From Clostridia bacterium (GTDB lineage Bacteria; Bacillota; Clostridia; Christensenellales; Aristaeellaceae): 64,000 nucleotides of DNA. The notes below the pieces were generated by a model, which worked only from the letters and a program-made list of their open reading frames with translations, was not told where the DNA came from and did no database searches. The position numbers were made by a program, and so were the translations under genes. The stretch is from positions 1 through 64,000 of the forward strand of contig JAFVXE010000059.1 of NCBI GenBank assembly GCA_017501255.1, given 5' to 3'. Of this stretch, positions 9,005 through 17,467 are shown piece by piece (within the stretch, counting starts at the first letter, position 1; every line of letters starts with the position of its first letter).

Positions 9005-9184
9005 ATGACAAACGTGAACACGCTCCAAGCCCTGCTGAAAAGCGATCCCAAAAGCCGCCAACTCTTTGATTCCTTCCCTATGGATGCCCAGGTTGCCTTG
9101 CAGGAACAGCGGCAAAGCATCCATACCTACGAAGACCTGAAAGCAGCAGCGGCAAGTTTTCAGCAGCGGAACAGCGGCCGGTAG
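9005..9184 (+). CDS. small conserved hypothetical protein (59 aa)
   Basis: This short, soluble, probably helical protein begins MTNVNTLQALLKSDP. The start was chosen because GAGGTG lies 7 bases before the ATG at 9005; the longer in-frame extension has no such site. Small proteins of this style (L-x-S-x-P-x-x-R/A-x-x-x-x-x-x-P then Y/F-x-x-L) are common in Clostridia, but I know no assigned function. A LysM protein gene follows 63 bases later on the same strand. Confidence 0.65.
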   Translation: MTNVNTLQALLKSDPKSRQLFDSFPMDAQVALQEQRQSIHTYEDLKAAAASFQQRNSGR

Positions 9185-9247
9185 GCTAAAATACAACCGA
9201 CGCTCATAGTGTATAGGGACTAATCATCCGAAAGGAGACATTTCCCT

Positions 9248-10045
9248 ATGACGCAGAATGGTTCCATCTGTGCGGAAGAATATGTGGTGAAACGAGGCGA
9301 CAGCTTCTATCTGATCGCCCACAAGCTGGGCGTGCCCCTGCGGGATCTGCTGGCTGCCAACCGGGATATCCACCCCGCCCGCCTGATGGTGGGCGATGTG
9401 CTGTGCATCCCCCGGGAGGAAGACGACAGACCTCAGGGCGGCACCACTGGGAACAACGGCAACGCTGGTTCCGGAAGCACTGCTGGCAACGGTTCCGCTG
9501 GCGGCAACAACACTGACAACAGCACCAGCGGCAATCAAATGGGCAATATGCCCTCTGCCGATGGCAATACCGGCAATTCCACGCCTGGCAGCAATACAAC
9601 CGGCGGCGCAACAGGCAGCGATTCCACAGCCAACGGCAGCGGTCCCAATAGCAACGGTGGTACAAATAATGGCAGCGAAACTGTGATTCCGTCTCCTGCT
9701 CCCACGCCCGTGCCCGGTCTTGCCTGCCCTGTCGAGGAACAGGTAACCATTGCACGGGGAGAGACCATTGCGGATATCCAGCTGCAAAACCTGCTCAGCC
9801 GCAACACCCTGCAAACCGCCAATCCAACGGTGGACTTGGATACCTTGCAGGCAGGGCAGACCATCTGTGTACCTGCGGAGAATATTGCCTGCAAGCTGCC
9901 GCCCACCTATACCCTGCTGGCCGGCGAAACGCTGGAGTCCGTCGCCATGCGGTTCAATCTGCCGCTGGGCAGCCTGCTCCGGGTAAATCCCTGTCTTGCG
10001 CCCCAGGATTTCGAAGAAGGCGTTACGGTGATCCTGCCCCGCTAA
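9248..10045 (+). CDS. LysM-domain protein with a low-complexity linker
   Basis: This is a 265-residue protein. One LysM domain lies at residues 12-56 (YVVKRGDSFYLIAHKLGVP...GDVLCIPR) and two more lie at about 168-205 and 222-264. They are joined by a roughly 100-residue linker of Gly, Asn, Ser and Thr. LysM domains bind N-acetylglucosamine in peptidoglycan or spore cortex. No signal peptide is visible, as in several spore-coat LysM proteins such as SafA, but a sporulation role is inference. The RBS is AAAGGAGA. The stop codon overlaps the stop of the convergent helicase gene by 3 bases, so no terminator fits between them. Confidence 0.85.
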   Translation: MTQNGSICAEEYVVKRGDSFYLIAHKLGVPLRDLLAANRDIHPARLMVGDVLCIPREEDDRPQGGTTGNNGNAGSGSTAGNGSAGGNNTDNSTSGNQMGNMPSADGNTGNSTPGSNTTGGATGSDSTANGSGPNSNGGTNNGSETVIPSPAPTPVPGLACPVEEQVTIARGETIADIQLQNLLSRNTLQTANPTVDLDTLQAGQTICVPAENIACKLPPTYTLLAGETLESVAMRFNLPLGSLLRVNPCLAPQDFEEGVTVILPR

Positions 10046-11805
10046 GCGTTTTCTTCCAAGAGACGCTGAACCAGTTTTTCGATGTACTGGCGGGCTTCCT
10101 GTGCGCCCATCAACACATCGGCCTGGCTTTGGGGCGTATCTCCCATAAGCCCCACAAACTGGCTCACTTTCAGGCCCAGCGCATCCTGCATTTCCTGATC
10201 GCTGCCGGAGGCAGACACCAGATAGTAGCACAGGATGGAGTCCGTCTGTCCCATACGGTGCGCCCGGTCCTCCGCCTGCGAATGAACCGCCGGAGACCAA
10301 TCCAGCTCACCAAAAACAACACAGCTGGCCCGCTGCAGGTTCAAACCCGAGGCAGCCCGAAGCGAAATGCAGCACAGATTCGTTCGTCCCGTCATGAAAC
10401 GCTCCACAGCGCGTTCCTTCATGGCGGGCGCTTCTCTGCCTGTGATGAAGGCCGGGGAAAAGCTGTGCAGTTCTTTCTTGTAAATATCCATCACCTGATG
10501 ATGATGGGCGAAAAGCAGTACCTTTTCGTCCGCTTCCAGCAGCGTGCGCACGAACTGCGCCACCGCTGGCGCTTTGGCCACACCAGCCGCCTGTCGCTCC
10601 CCCTGCTCCACTTCCATGGCCCACAGGGCTCGCTGGGAAGCAGTGGCCTCCTCCTGACGCATCCGGGAGAGGGTTTCCAGCACCGGCTGCATCAGCTTGC
10701 GATAGGTTCCTTCGTCGCTGTCCACAGTCATCACTAGCCTGCGCTTGGGCGGCAATTCCTTGAGCACTTCCTGTTTGGTGCGGCGAAGCATCAGGCCATC
10801 GGAACGCAGACGGTCACCCAGCAATTCCGGCTTGGCCACAATACGGTTGCCGTAGCCGTAGCACCATTCCCGGGTGAAGCTCTCATAGTCCCCCAGGCAA
10901 TGGAAATCCAGAATATTCACCACATTCCAGATCTCCGCCCCCTGATTGTAGATGGGGGTACCGCTGAGCCCCACCACCCTGTTGGCGCCTTCCGCCAGCA
11001 GGCTGGCGGCGGAGTACTTTTCCGTGCCGCTGTGGCGGAGTTCCTGCACTTCATCAAAAATTACGGTGGGGATGCCCATCTCCGGCAGATATTCCTTCCA
11101 GCCACGGAGCAGCAGATAGTGCATCAGATAGAGATCCGCCTGCGGCAGGCTGTAAGGTTTCAAGCCCTTGATCACATGAACAGTCAGTTTGGTGCCGTCG
11201 GGTTTTTGCACGAACCGTTCAATTTCCTTCTCCCAATTGCGCAGCAAATGCGGCGGCGCCACCACCATAGCGGGATATTCCCCGGTCTGGCTGAGCATGG
11301 CAAGCGCTTGTACGGTTTTGCCCAAGCCCATTTCATCTGCCAGCAGGCAGCGTTCCGAGCGGAGCAGGAAACCCAGCCCTTCCTTCTGAAAATCGGTCAG
11401 GGTACCCAGAAAAGCGGTGGGATGGGGTTCCACCTTCTCCGGCAGACGAAGCGCCAATTCCCGCTTAATCACATAATCCCGGGCTTCGGAAACCGCATTC
11501 TGCCAGCGTTCCCAATCCTGAGAACGCACCAGCAGCGGGTAGCGGAGCATCAGCCAGTTCAGTTCGCCAATGATACGTTTATGCGCAGTAAAGCGCGCCT
11601 CACCCCGGCGGCCTGTATCAGAGCCCGGAAACAACCGCTTGCAAAGCTCCGTCACCGTCGGATCGCCCTTTACCGTCCAGCACTTGCGTTTGGCATTGTA
11701 GCTGAGCGTGCCGTAGGTGCGGCGGTGCTGTTCAGCAGCCACCTGCGCCCCATCCGTATCCATCAGGTAGGGCGGGATGATGGCAAATTCATTCTGATCG
11801 ATCAC
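10042..11805 (-). CDS. SNF2-family (SMARCAL1-like) helicase/ATPase
   Basis: This 587-residue superfamily 2 DNA translocase has ADEMGLGKT as Walker A (about residue 155), VIFDEVQ as Walker B, GLSGTPIYN as motif III, and the C-terminal lobe motifs SGLNLQ and AEDRAHRMGQ. The N-terminal 70 residues (YNAKRKCWTVKGDP...) resemble a HARP/annealing-helicase accessory region. SNF2 proteins remodel DNA-protein complexes or anneal forks. It is the last gene of the folT-nth-obgE-yhbY-nuclease chain, starting 33 bases after the nuclease-like gene, so the two may form a DNA-repair pair. Confidence 0.9.
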   Translation of the reverse strand: MIDQNEFAIIPPYLMDTDGAQVAAEQHRRTYGTLSYNAKRKCWTVKGDPTVTELCKRLFPGSDTGRRGEARFTAHKRIIGELNWLMLRYPLLVRSQDWERWQNAVSEARDYVIKRELALRLPEKVEPHPTAFLGTLTDFQKEGLGFLLRSERCLLADEMGLGKTVQALAMLSQTGEYPAMVVAPPHLLRNWEKEIERFVQKPDGTKLTVHVIKGLKPYSLPQADLYLMHYLLLRGWKEYLPEMGIPTVIFDEVQELRHSGTEKYSAASLLAEGANRVVGLSGTPIYNQGAEIWNVVNILDFHCLGDYESFTREWCYGYGNRIVAKPELLGDRLRSDGLMLRRTKQEVLKELPPKRRLVMTVDSDEGTYRKLMQPVLETLSRMRQEEATASQRALWAMEVEQGERQAAGVAKAPAVAQFVRTLLEADEKVLLFAHHHQVMDIYKKELHSFSPAFITGREAPAMKERAVERFMTGRTNLCCISLRAASGLNLQRASCVVFGELDWSPAVHSQAEDRAHRMGQTDSILCYYLVSASGSDQEMQDALGLKVSQFVGLMGDTPQSQADVLMGAQEARQYIEKLVQRLLEENA

Positions 11806-11838
11806 AGGGCACGCTCCTTTCGATTGGTTTGGTTCACA

Positions 11839-12216
11839 TCAAGGCAGCGCAATCCCCCACAACTGGCTCAGGGGAATGCGCCTGACGGGTTTGCCCAGTA
11901 TGGTTTCCGGCAGCCGCACACTCTTTTCCGTGATAACGATCAAGCCATCCACCGCATCACAGGCTGCGTAGCGCTGTAGCTGCGCAGCCAGCGTTGCCGC
12001 AGACGGCTTGCCTTTTTTGATTTCCACGCCAACAGTGCCCACCAGAAAATCGATCCGGCAGCCTTTGGCAATCCGGGCTTCATGCACAAAGGACAGCCCG
12101 GCGGCTGTGAGCCGCTGGGCCACACAGGCATGAATATCCATTTCAACCATAGCAATGGGCGAGCGTAGCTCCATCAAGGCGGCGCTCACCGTTGCCATCG
12201 TGATATTCTGCATCAT
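11839..12216 (-). CDS. PD-(D/E)XK nuclease-like protein (125 aa)
   Basis: This small protein has an N-terminal helical region with a conserved glutamate (MALMELRSP-like segment), then HEARIAKGCRIDFLVGTVGVEIKKGKP (about residues 60-86). That segment carries the D-x(n)-E-x-K metal-binding pattern of PD-(D/E)XK nucleases, close to the GxxExxY/VSR-like type. I chose the start at 12216, which lies two bases after the yhbY stop; the longer frame reads through yhbY. Its activity, substrate and partner are inferred; the SNF2 gene follows directly. A conserved non-catalytic fold is possible. Confidence 0.72.
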   Translation of the reverse strand: MMQNITMATVSAALMELRSPIAMVEMDIHACVAQRLTAAGLSFVHEARIAKGCRIDFLVGTVGVEIKKGKPSAATLAAQLQRYAACDAVDGLIVITEKSVRLPETILGKPVRRIPLSQLWGIALP

Positions 12217-12218
12217 AC

Positions 12219-12506
12219 TCAATCCAGAATGATCTGCTTGTTCTTGCGGCTTTCCCGGTACATGACGAACCGGCGGCCGATGCACTGCACCGGCTCTGCG
12301 CCCAGACGGCTGCACAACTCGTCCAGCGCCTCCCGGGCGGTAAGCTCGCAATTCTGCTGCACCACGCACTTGATCAGTTCCCGGGCTTCCAGGGCATCGT
12401 AGGCTTCCTTCACGGTGCCATCGGTGACGCCTTCCTTGCCGACAAACAAAATGGGATCCATGGTATTGGCCATGCTGCGAAGCTTGGCTCTCTGCTTGCT
12501 GGTCAT
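12219..12506 (-). CDS. yhbY: YhbY-type CRM-domain RNA-binding protein
   Basis: This 95-residue single CRM domain begins MTSKQRAKLRSMANTMDPILFVGKEGVT and contains the GxxG-like loop and the C-terminal ...QCIGRRFVMYRESRKNK typical of YhbY/YqeI. These proteins associate with the pre-50S ribosomal subunit. It follows obgE, another 50S assembly factor, by 12 bases. That pairing is common in Firmicutes and supports the assignment. Confidence 0.93.
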   Translation of the reverse strand: MTSKQRAKLRSMANTMDPILFVGKEGVTDGTVKEAYDALEARELIKCVVQQNCELTAREALDELCSRLGAEPVQCIGRRFVMYRESRKNKQIILD

Positions 12507-12518
12507 TTGTAAATCTCC

Positions 12519-13787
12519 TTATTCCACAAAGTCAAATTCCATATCGCCGATGCAGATGGTGCTGCCTTCGCCAGCACCTTTCTGGCGCAGCGCATCAATG
12601 ATGCCACGATCCCTGAGGGTACGATGGAACCAGTTAAGGCTTTCCTCATCATCAAAATTGACGCTGTCGATGAAATGCTGCATGGCGGGGCCTTCCACAA
12701 AGAAGGTATCGTTCTCCCGACGAATGGTGTAGCTGTCATCGATGACAGCTGCCACTTCCACCTCTTCCTCGGCGAATACCCGGGGCGGGGGCAGTTCGGG
12801 CAGCAGATTGACCACCCGGTCCAGCACTGCGTCAAAGCCCTGCACCGTAGCAGCGCTGACGGGGAAGGTTTCATAGCCCAGTTTTTCGAAGGCATCCTCC
12901 AATGCATCAATCTCAGCGGGATCGCTGATCAAGTCGCACTTATTAAGCAGCACCAGCTGGGGACGGCCTTCCGGCTCGCCGTACTTCTGAAGCTCCAGAT
13001 TGATGATGCGGAAGTCCTCCAGCGGGTCACGGCCTTCGCTGCCGGAAGCATCCACCACATGAAGCAGCAGTCGGGTGCGTTCCACGTGGCGCAGGAAATC
13101 ATGTCCCAGACCCACGCCCTCGCTGGCGCCTTCCACCAGACCGGGAATATCCGCCAGCACAAAATCACTGCCATAGCGCTTGACGATGCCCAGATTGGGG
13201 GTCAGCGTAGTGAAGTGATAGTTGGCGATCTTGGGCTTGGCCGCAGTCAGGGTTGCCAGAATAGTGCTCTTGCCCACGTTGGGGAAGCCCACCAGACCCA
13301 CATCCGCAATGGTTTTCAGCTCCAGACGGAACACATGGGTTTCGGTTTTGATACCGGGCTTGGCAAAGTTGGGCGCCTGACGGGTAGGGGTGGCAAAGTG
13401 CATATTGCCAAAGCCGCCACGGCCGCCGTTGAGCAGAATCTTGGTCTGACCAGGTTCGCTCATATCCGCCACCACTGCCCCATCGCTTTCCCGAAGGAAT
13501 ACCGTGCCCACGGGCACCTTGATGGTCAGATCCTGTCCCCGCTTGCCATGGCAGCGGTTGGCGCTGCCGTCACCGCCGTTTTCAGCCAGATACTTGCTGT
13601 GGAAGCGGAAATCCAGCAAGGTGTGCATATTGGGGTCGGCATACAGCACAATATTGCCGCCGCGACCGCCGTCGCCGCCATCGGGGCCGCCATTCTGCAC
13701 AAACTTTTCCCGGTGGAATGATACGCAGCCGTTGCCGCCGTTGCCGGCCTTAACGGTAATTTGAACTCTGTCAACAAAAGATGCCAT
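12519..13787 (-). CDS. obgE: Obg/CgtA GTPase
   Basis: This is a 422-residue ribosome-assembly GTPase. The glycine-rich Obg fold is at residues 1-158 (GGPDGGDGGRGGNIVL). The G domain has GFPNVGKST (G1), DIPGLVEGASEGVGLG (G3) and NKCD (G4). The C-terminal OCT domain is at about 345-422. It binds the 50S subunit and links growth to (p)ppGpp levels. The RBS AAAAGGAG precedes the ATG at 13787. Here obgE sits between nth and yhbY rather than after rplU-rpmA. Confidence 0.96.
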   Translation of the reverse strand: MASFVDRVQITVKAGNGGNGCVSFHREKFVQNGGPDGGDGGRGGNIVLYADPNMHTLLDFRFHSKYLAENGGDGSANRCHGKRGQDLTIKVPVGTVFLRESDGAVVADMSEPGQTKILLNGGRGGFGNMHFATPTRQAPNFAKPGIKTETHVFRLELKTIADVGLVGFPNVGKSTILATLTAAKPKIANYHFTTLTPNLGIVKRYGSDFVLADIPGLVEGASEGVGLGHDFLRHVERTRLLLHVVDASGSEGRDPLEDFRIINLELQKYGEPEGRPQLVLLNKCDLISDPAEIDALEDAFEKLGYETFPVSAATVQGFDAVLDRVVNLLPELPPPRVFAEEEVEVAAVIDDSYTIRRENDTFFVEGPAMQHFIDSVNFDDEESLNWFHRTLRDRGIIDALRQKGAGEGSTICIGDMEFDFVE

Positions 13788-13847
13788 ACGTTTCTCCTTT
13801 TCCTGTCTGTCCTCTTGAATCCTTAATACTCATGGGCCTGTGGAAAT

Positions 13848-14573
13848 TCATGCTTCGACGGTGCCGGACTTTGCCCCTTTGCCGGTTGTGGACGCCTTGG
13901 AAGCAGCAGTTTTTTTCGCCTTAGGAGACTGCACCGGAACGCCGGTTTTCTTGGCCACATCATACGCCTTGCACAAGGCGTTGAGCGTGCAGTTTTCGCA
14001 GTCAGGCCGCTGGGAGTGGCACACCCGCCGCCCATGGAAAATCAGCCAGTGATGGGCTGCCACCCAATCCTTTTTCGGAATGGCTACCTTCAGCTGTTCC
14101 TCAGTTTTCTCCACATTACCGGCATTGGCCAGCCCAAGACGGTTACTCACCCGGAACACATGGGTATCCACGGCAATGGTGGGCACACCAAAGGCGTTGG
14201 CCAGCACCACATTGGCAGTCTTCTGCCCAACGCCGGGCAAAGCGGTGAGGGCTGCCATATCGCCGGGCACCTGACCGCCGTGGCGGTGCAGAATCAACCG
14301 GCAGGCCTCCACGATATTGCTGGCCTTGGTTTTGAAGCCGCAGCTCTTCACCATGGGGTACACGTCCTCCACCGAGGCGGCAGCCATGGCCTGTACATCC
14401 GGGTAGCGCTCAAACAAGGCGGGAGTCACCTTGTTGACCTGCTTATCCGTGCACTGGGCGGAGAGCATCACCGCCACAAGCGTTTCGTAGGGGTTGGTAA
14501 AGTTCAGCTCAGGCCCTGCATCGGGGTATACCCGTTGCAGTTCAGCCAGAATGGCACGTTTGCTGACTCGCAT
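13848..14573 (-). CDS. nth: endonuclease III
   Basis: This 241-residue DNA glycosylase/AP lyase acts on oxidised pyrimidines. The helix-hairpin-helix LPGVGQKTANVV carries the catalytic lysine, and VDTHVFRVSNRL the catalytic aspartate. The iron-sulfur loop has the C-x6-C-x2-C-x5-C spacing (CHSQRPDCENCTLNALC). A tail of about 30 Lys/Ala/Ser/Thr-rich residues after the cluster is longer than usual and probably disordered. The gene starts 36 bases after folT and precedes obgE. Confidence 0.95.
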   Translation of the reverse strand: MRVSKRAILAELQRVYPDAGPELNFTNPYETLVAVMLSAQCTDKQVNKVTPALFERYPDVQAMAAASVEDVYPMVKSCGFKTKASNIVEACRLILHRHGGQVPGDMAALTALPGVGQKTANVVLANAFGVPTIAVDTHVFRVSNRLGLANAGNVEKTEEQLKVAIPKKDWVAAHHWLIFHGRRVCHSQRPDCENCTLNALCKAYDVAKKTGVPVQSPKAKKTAASKASTTGKGAKSGTVEA

Positions 14574-14609
14574 AGTTGCTCCTTTGATTGGTTGTGGATG
14601 AATCCGCTT

Positions 14610-15146
14610 TTATCGGTTCAGCGCCAGAGACGCAGGCAGATTCACCTTGTCAAGCCCTTTCAGGCACAGATACACCAGCACGATGTTTGCCGGTACTTCA
14701 AAGAGATAGTTGGGGCCACGCATGGCAAACCAGCCCATGAAGCCCTTGGAGGTGTACAGCATACTCAGCCAGAAGGAATTCAGCGGCCAGTTGATGCACA
14801 CCAGAGAGAGAACCACCGCAATGATGACCCGCACAATGGAGGGCTTGCGGTGATACAGCACCAATCCGCACACCAGACCCACCAGTACATTGGTCAGAGT
14901 GAAACCGGGGAAATAAGCGCCTTGGGGAAAGAGATGAGCCCCCAGAAAGTCGCCCAGACCGCCCACGATCATGGCAGCGGGTGCGCCCAGCAGAGCGCCT
15001 GCCACTGCAATGGGCAGAAAGCCGAAGTTGTACTGCTTTTCCATCAGCGGAATCTGCAGAATGTTGCCAAGCACCACCTGCAGGGCCACCAGCAGTGCGG
15101 TATAGGTAATGGTCTCCACCCGGAACGTACCTTTGTTTTTTTGCAT
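14610..15146 (-). CDS. folT: folate-type ECF transporter S component
   Basis: This 178-residue membrane protein has five to six helices. It starts FRVETITYTALLVALQVVLGNILQIP, followed by GFLPIAVAGALLGAPAAMIVGGLGDFLGAHLFPQGAYFPGFTL, the pattern of FolT/QueT-type S components. It would bind folate and work with shared EcfA, EcfA' and EcfT subunits encoded elsewhere. The substrate call rests mainly on the THF riboswitch immediately upstream, which typically controls folT. Expression is therefore probably repressed when reduced folates are plentiful. Confidence 0.87.
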   Translation of the reverse strand: MQKNKGTFRVETITYTALLVALQVVLGNILQIPLMEKQYNFGFLPIAVAGALLGAPAAMIVGGLGDFLGAHLFPQGAYFPGFTLTNVLVGLVCGLVLYHRKPSIVRVIIAVVLSLVCINWPLNSFWLSMLYTSKGFMGWFAMRGPNYLFEVPANIVLVYLCLKGLDKVNLPASLALNR

Positions 15147-15153
15147 ACAAAAA

Positions 15154-15188
15154 GCCTCCTGTCAATCAATTAACGACTCGCAGGAGGC
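15154..15188 (-). promoter_or_regulatory. expression platform hairpin covering the folT ribosome binding site
   Basis: GCCTCCTG (minus strand, 15188-15181) pairs perfectly with CAGGAGGC (15161-15154), which is the folT Shine-Dalgarno. Its 3' arm is followed by TTTTTG. It could hide the RBS, terminate transcription, or both. Three bases of its 5' arm overlap the closing stem of the riboswitch aptamer. Confidence 0.7.
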
Positions 15189-15296
15189 AGCACCAAGACA
15201 GCGGGATGCGCCGCATACACCGCACCGGCTGTGCCGGTTTCGTTTCATGACAACTCCCCGTTCATGAACACTTAACGCGTGTGCAGCTACTCTGCC
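15186..15296 (-). ncRNA. tetrahydrofolate (THF) riboswitch
   Basis: On the minus strand the aptamer reads GGCAGAGTAG, CGCGTTAAGTG, GAACGGGG, GTTGTC, ACGAAACCGG, GGTGCGG and GCATCCCGCTG in the order and spacing of the folT/THF-I consensus. The closing stem pairs 15292-15296 with 15186-15190. The position between a strong promoter and a folate-type S component fits the known class. Confidence 0.9.
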
Positions 15297-15320
15297 TGAC
15301 ACGAATCGCAGGACGAAGAT

Positions 15321-15349
15321 ATTATACCCTGATGTGACGCAGGATGCAA
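15321..15349 (-). promoter_or_regulatory. promoter of the folT operon
   Basis: TTGCAT (15344-15349) and TATAAT (15321-15326) on the minus strand have a 17-base spacer, about 25 bases before the riboswitch. Confidence 0.85.
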
Positions 15350-15388
15350 GGTTTTCCTCTGTTTGGCTTTATTGGCTGCAAAAGCCGG

Positions 15389-15907
15389 TCAAGAACCCAT
15401 CTGCCAACGGTTCCAGTCACAGCCTTCCGCCAGCAGCGCAGCAAGAGCCTCCAACCCGCCTTTATCTTCCTCATCGAAACGGCCAATGCTGGGGCTATCG
15501 ATATCCAGCACGCCAAGCAGTCTGTCCGCTTTTACCAGAGGCACCACCAGTTCGCTGTTGGATGCGCTGTCGCAGGCGATATGTCCGGGAAACCGGTGCA
15601 CATCGTACACCAGTTGGGTGCATCTCTCCCGGGCGGCAGCGCCGCAGACGCCTTTTTCGAACGGGATGCGGATACAGGCCGTCTTTCCCTGAAAAGGCCC
15701 CAGCAGCAGTTCTTCCTTGCCGGTATTCAGATAGAAACCGACCCAGTTGATATTCTCCAGTGCCTGCCACAAAAGAGCGGATGCATTGGCCAGATTGGGC
15801 AGCGGATGGGTTTCACCCTCCATCAGGGCAGCCAGTTGCTGCCGGAGCAGGCTGTACAGCGCCGGTTTCTCCTTGGGCCAGTGTTCCATGCGAATCTCGT
15901 CGCTCAT
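15389..15907 (-). CDS. msrC: free methionine-(R)-sulfoxide reductase (GAF domain)
   Basis: This is a single GAF domain of about 172 residues. It has NWVGFYL, GPFQGKTACIRIPFEKGVCGAAA, and ASNSELVVPLV followed by LGVLDIDSP, the signature of fRMsr/YebR, which reduces free Met-(R)-O using conserved cysteines. Cysteines are visible in IPFEKGVCG and HIACDS. I chose the start MSDEIRMEHW at 15907, since the upstream in-frame extension overlaps the promoter region. It is divergent from ktrB. Confidence 0.88.
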   Translation of the reverse strand: MSDEIRMEHWPKEKPALYSLLRQQLAALMEGETHPLPNLANASALLWQALENINWVGFYLNTGKEELLLGPFQGKTACIRIPFEKGVCGAAARERCTQLVYDVHRFPGHIACDSASNSELVVPLVKADRLLGVLDIDSPSIGRFDEEDKGGLEALAALLAEGCDWNRWQMGS

Positions 15908-15972
15908 ATGGGTTCCGCACCTTTCCGGGCCCGGATGAACATACGCCGCCAAGCCCATCGTTCTTTATCCTC

Positions 15973-16000
15973 AGTATACACCATCTTCCCCGCCTTGCAA
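15973..16000 (-). promoter_or_regulatory. promoter of the msrC-like gene
   Basis: TTGCAA (15995-16000) and TATACT (15973-15978) on the minus strand with a 16-base spacer. Confidence 0.65.
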
Positions 16001-16009
16001 GGGTACGGC

Positions 16010-16038
16010 TGTACAAACCCGGCAAAAAAGATTATAAT
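16010..16038 (+). promoter_or_regulatory. promoter of ktrB-ktrA
   Basis: TGTACA (16010-16015) and TATAAT (16033-16038) with a 17-base spacer. The -35 box is imperfect and the -10 box is consensus. Confidence 0.65.
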
Positions 16039-16069
16039 AGTTCTGTTATCACTTCGTGGGAGGGATTTT

Positions 16070-17452
16070 GTGAACCGCACGAAAACCCAGAACAATCCGC
16101 TGGCAACCAAACGGCAGTTTCAGCCGGAACAGGTGCTGGCGCTTGGCTTTCTGATTGCCATCATGGTGGGCAGTCTGCTGCTCTGCCTGCCCATCTGCTC
16201 TGCCACGGGCAGATCCGTTGGGCTGTTGGGAGCTGCCTTTACCGCCACCTCCGCCGTGTGCGTCACCGGCCTGAACATTGTGGATATCGGTCTTGGTTAT
16301 TCCGCTTTCGGGCATGGCGTCATCATCGTGCTCATCCAGATGGGCGGTCTGGGCTTCATGATTTTTGCCACGCTGGGCATGGTAGCGCTGGGACGGCGCA
16401 TTTCCCTGCGCAGCCGGGTGCTCATCCGGGACAGCATGAACCAGTCCAGCCTGTCCGGCCTGATCCGGCTGACCAAGTGGACCACTGCGCTGGTGGTGCT
16501 GATTGAGACGCTGGGTGCGTGTCTGTTGATGATCCGCTTCATTCCCACCTACGGCGTGGGCAAGGGCATCTGGTTCAGCTTCTTCCATTCCATCAGCGCA
16601 TTCTGCAATGCGGGTTTTGACCTGCTGGGCAACTTCACCAGCGTGGTGCCGCTGCAAAACGACCCGCTGATCGTCGCCACACTGACCGGGCTGATCATCT
16701 GCGGCAGCATGGGGTTTGTGGTATTTGTGGAATTGTTCAACAAACCCTTTACCCACACCAAGCTGACCCTCCACACCAAGCTGGTGCTGGTTTCCACCGG
16801 CATCCTGTTGTTTGGCGGCATGGCTGCCTTTGCGGTGCTGGAATGGAACAATCCCGGCACTCTTGGCGGCATGACAGTTGGCAACAAGCTGCTGAACAGC
16901 CTGTTCCAGTCCACCACCTGCCGTACCGCCGGTTTCTGCGCAGTGGATCAGCTGGCCCTTACCGACAGCTCCAAGCTGTTCTCCTGTGTGCTGATGTTTA
17001 TCGGCGCATCGCCCGCATCCACCGGCGGCGGCGTCAAGACCACCACCTTTTCCATGGTGCTGCTTCTGATGGCAACGGTCATCAGCGGACGGGAAGAATA
17101 TGTGCTGTTCAAAAAGCGCATCGCCCAGGATGTGATCACCCGTGCGGTAACCATTGTGTTCATTGTGGTGGGCGCCATTATCGGCTGCACCTGCATCATT
17201 TCCGCCATTGAACGCAGCAAAGGTTTTGATATGATCGATCTGCTGTTTGAGGTTACCTCTGCTGTGACCACCACCGGCCTTTCCGCCATCGGTTCCGGCA
17301 GCCTGTCCGCCCCCTCCCAGCTGATTCTGATGCTGCTGATGTATCTGGGCCGTGTCGGCCCGCTGACGCTGGGCTTCGCCCTTGCCAAGCGGCTCAGCAA
17401 TGCGGTGAAGAATCGCATTCATTACCCGGAAGAAGGCATTATGATCGGATAA
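16070..17452 (+). CDS. ktrB: TrkH/KtrB-family potassium channel subunit
   Basis: This is a 460-residue membrane protein with four repeated membrane-pore-membrane units. Selectivity-filter-like segments include TSAVCVTGLN, SAFCNAGFDL, TTCRTAGF and TSAVTTTGLS. The start is GTG at 16070 behind GGGAGGG (16058-16064), giving VNRTKTQNNPLATKRQF; the long upstream frame is a shadow of msrC. The RCK subunit gene follows 15 bases later, as in KtrAB/TrkAH systems for K+ uptake driven by Na+ or H+. Confidence 0.93.
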   Translation: MNRTKTQNNPLATKRQFQPEQVLALGFLIAIMVGSLLLCLPICSATGRSVGLLGAAFTATSAVCVTGLNIVDIGLGYSAFGHGVIIVLIQMGGLGFMIFATLGMVALGRRISLRSRVLIRDSMNQSSLSGLIRLTKWTTALVVLIETLGACLLMIRFIPTYGVGKGIWFSFFHSISAFCNAGFDLLGNFTSVVPLQNDPLIVATLTGLIICGSMGFVVFVELFNKPFTHTKLTLHTKLVLVSTGILLFGGMAAFAVLEWNNPGTLGGMTVGNKLLNSLFQSTTCRTAGFCAVDQLALTDSSKLFSCVLMFIGASPASTGGGVKTTTFSMVLLLMATVISGREEYVLFKKRIAQDVITRAVTIVFIVVGAIIGCTCIISAIERSKGFDMIDLLFEVTSAVTTTGLSAIGSGSLSAPSQLILMLLMYLGRVGPLTLGFALAKRLSNAVKNRIHYPEEGIMIG

Positions 17453-17467
17453 GAAAGGAAGATTGTT

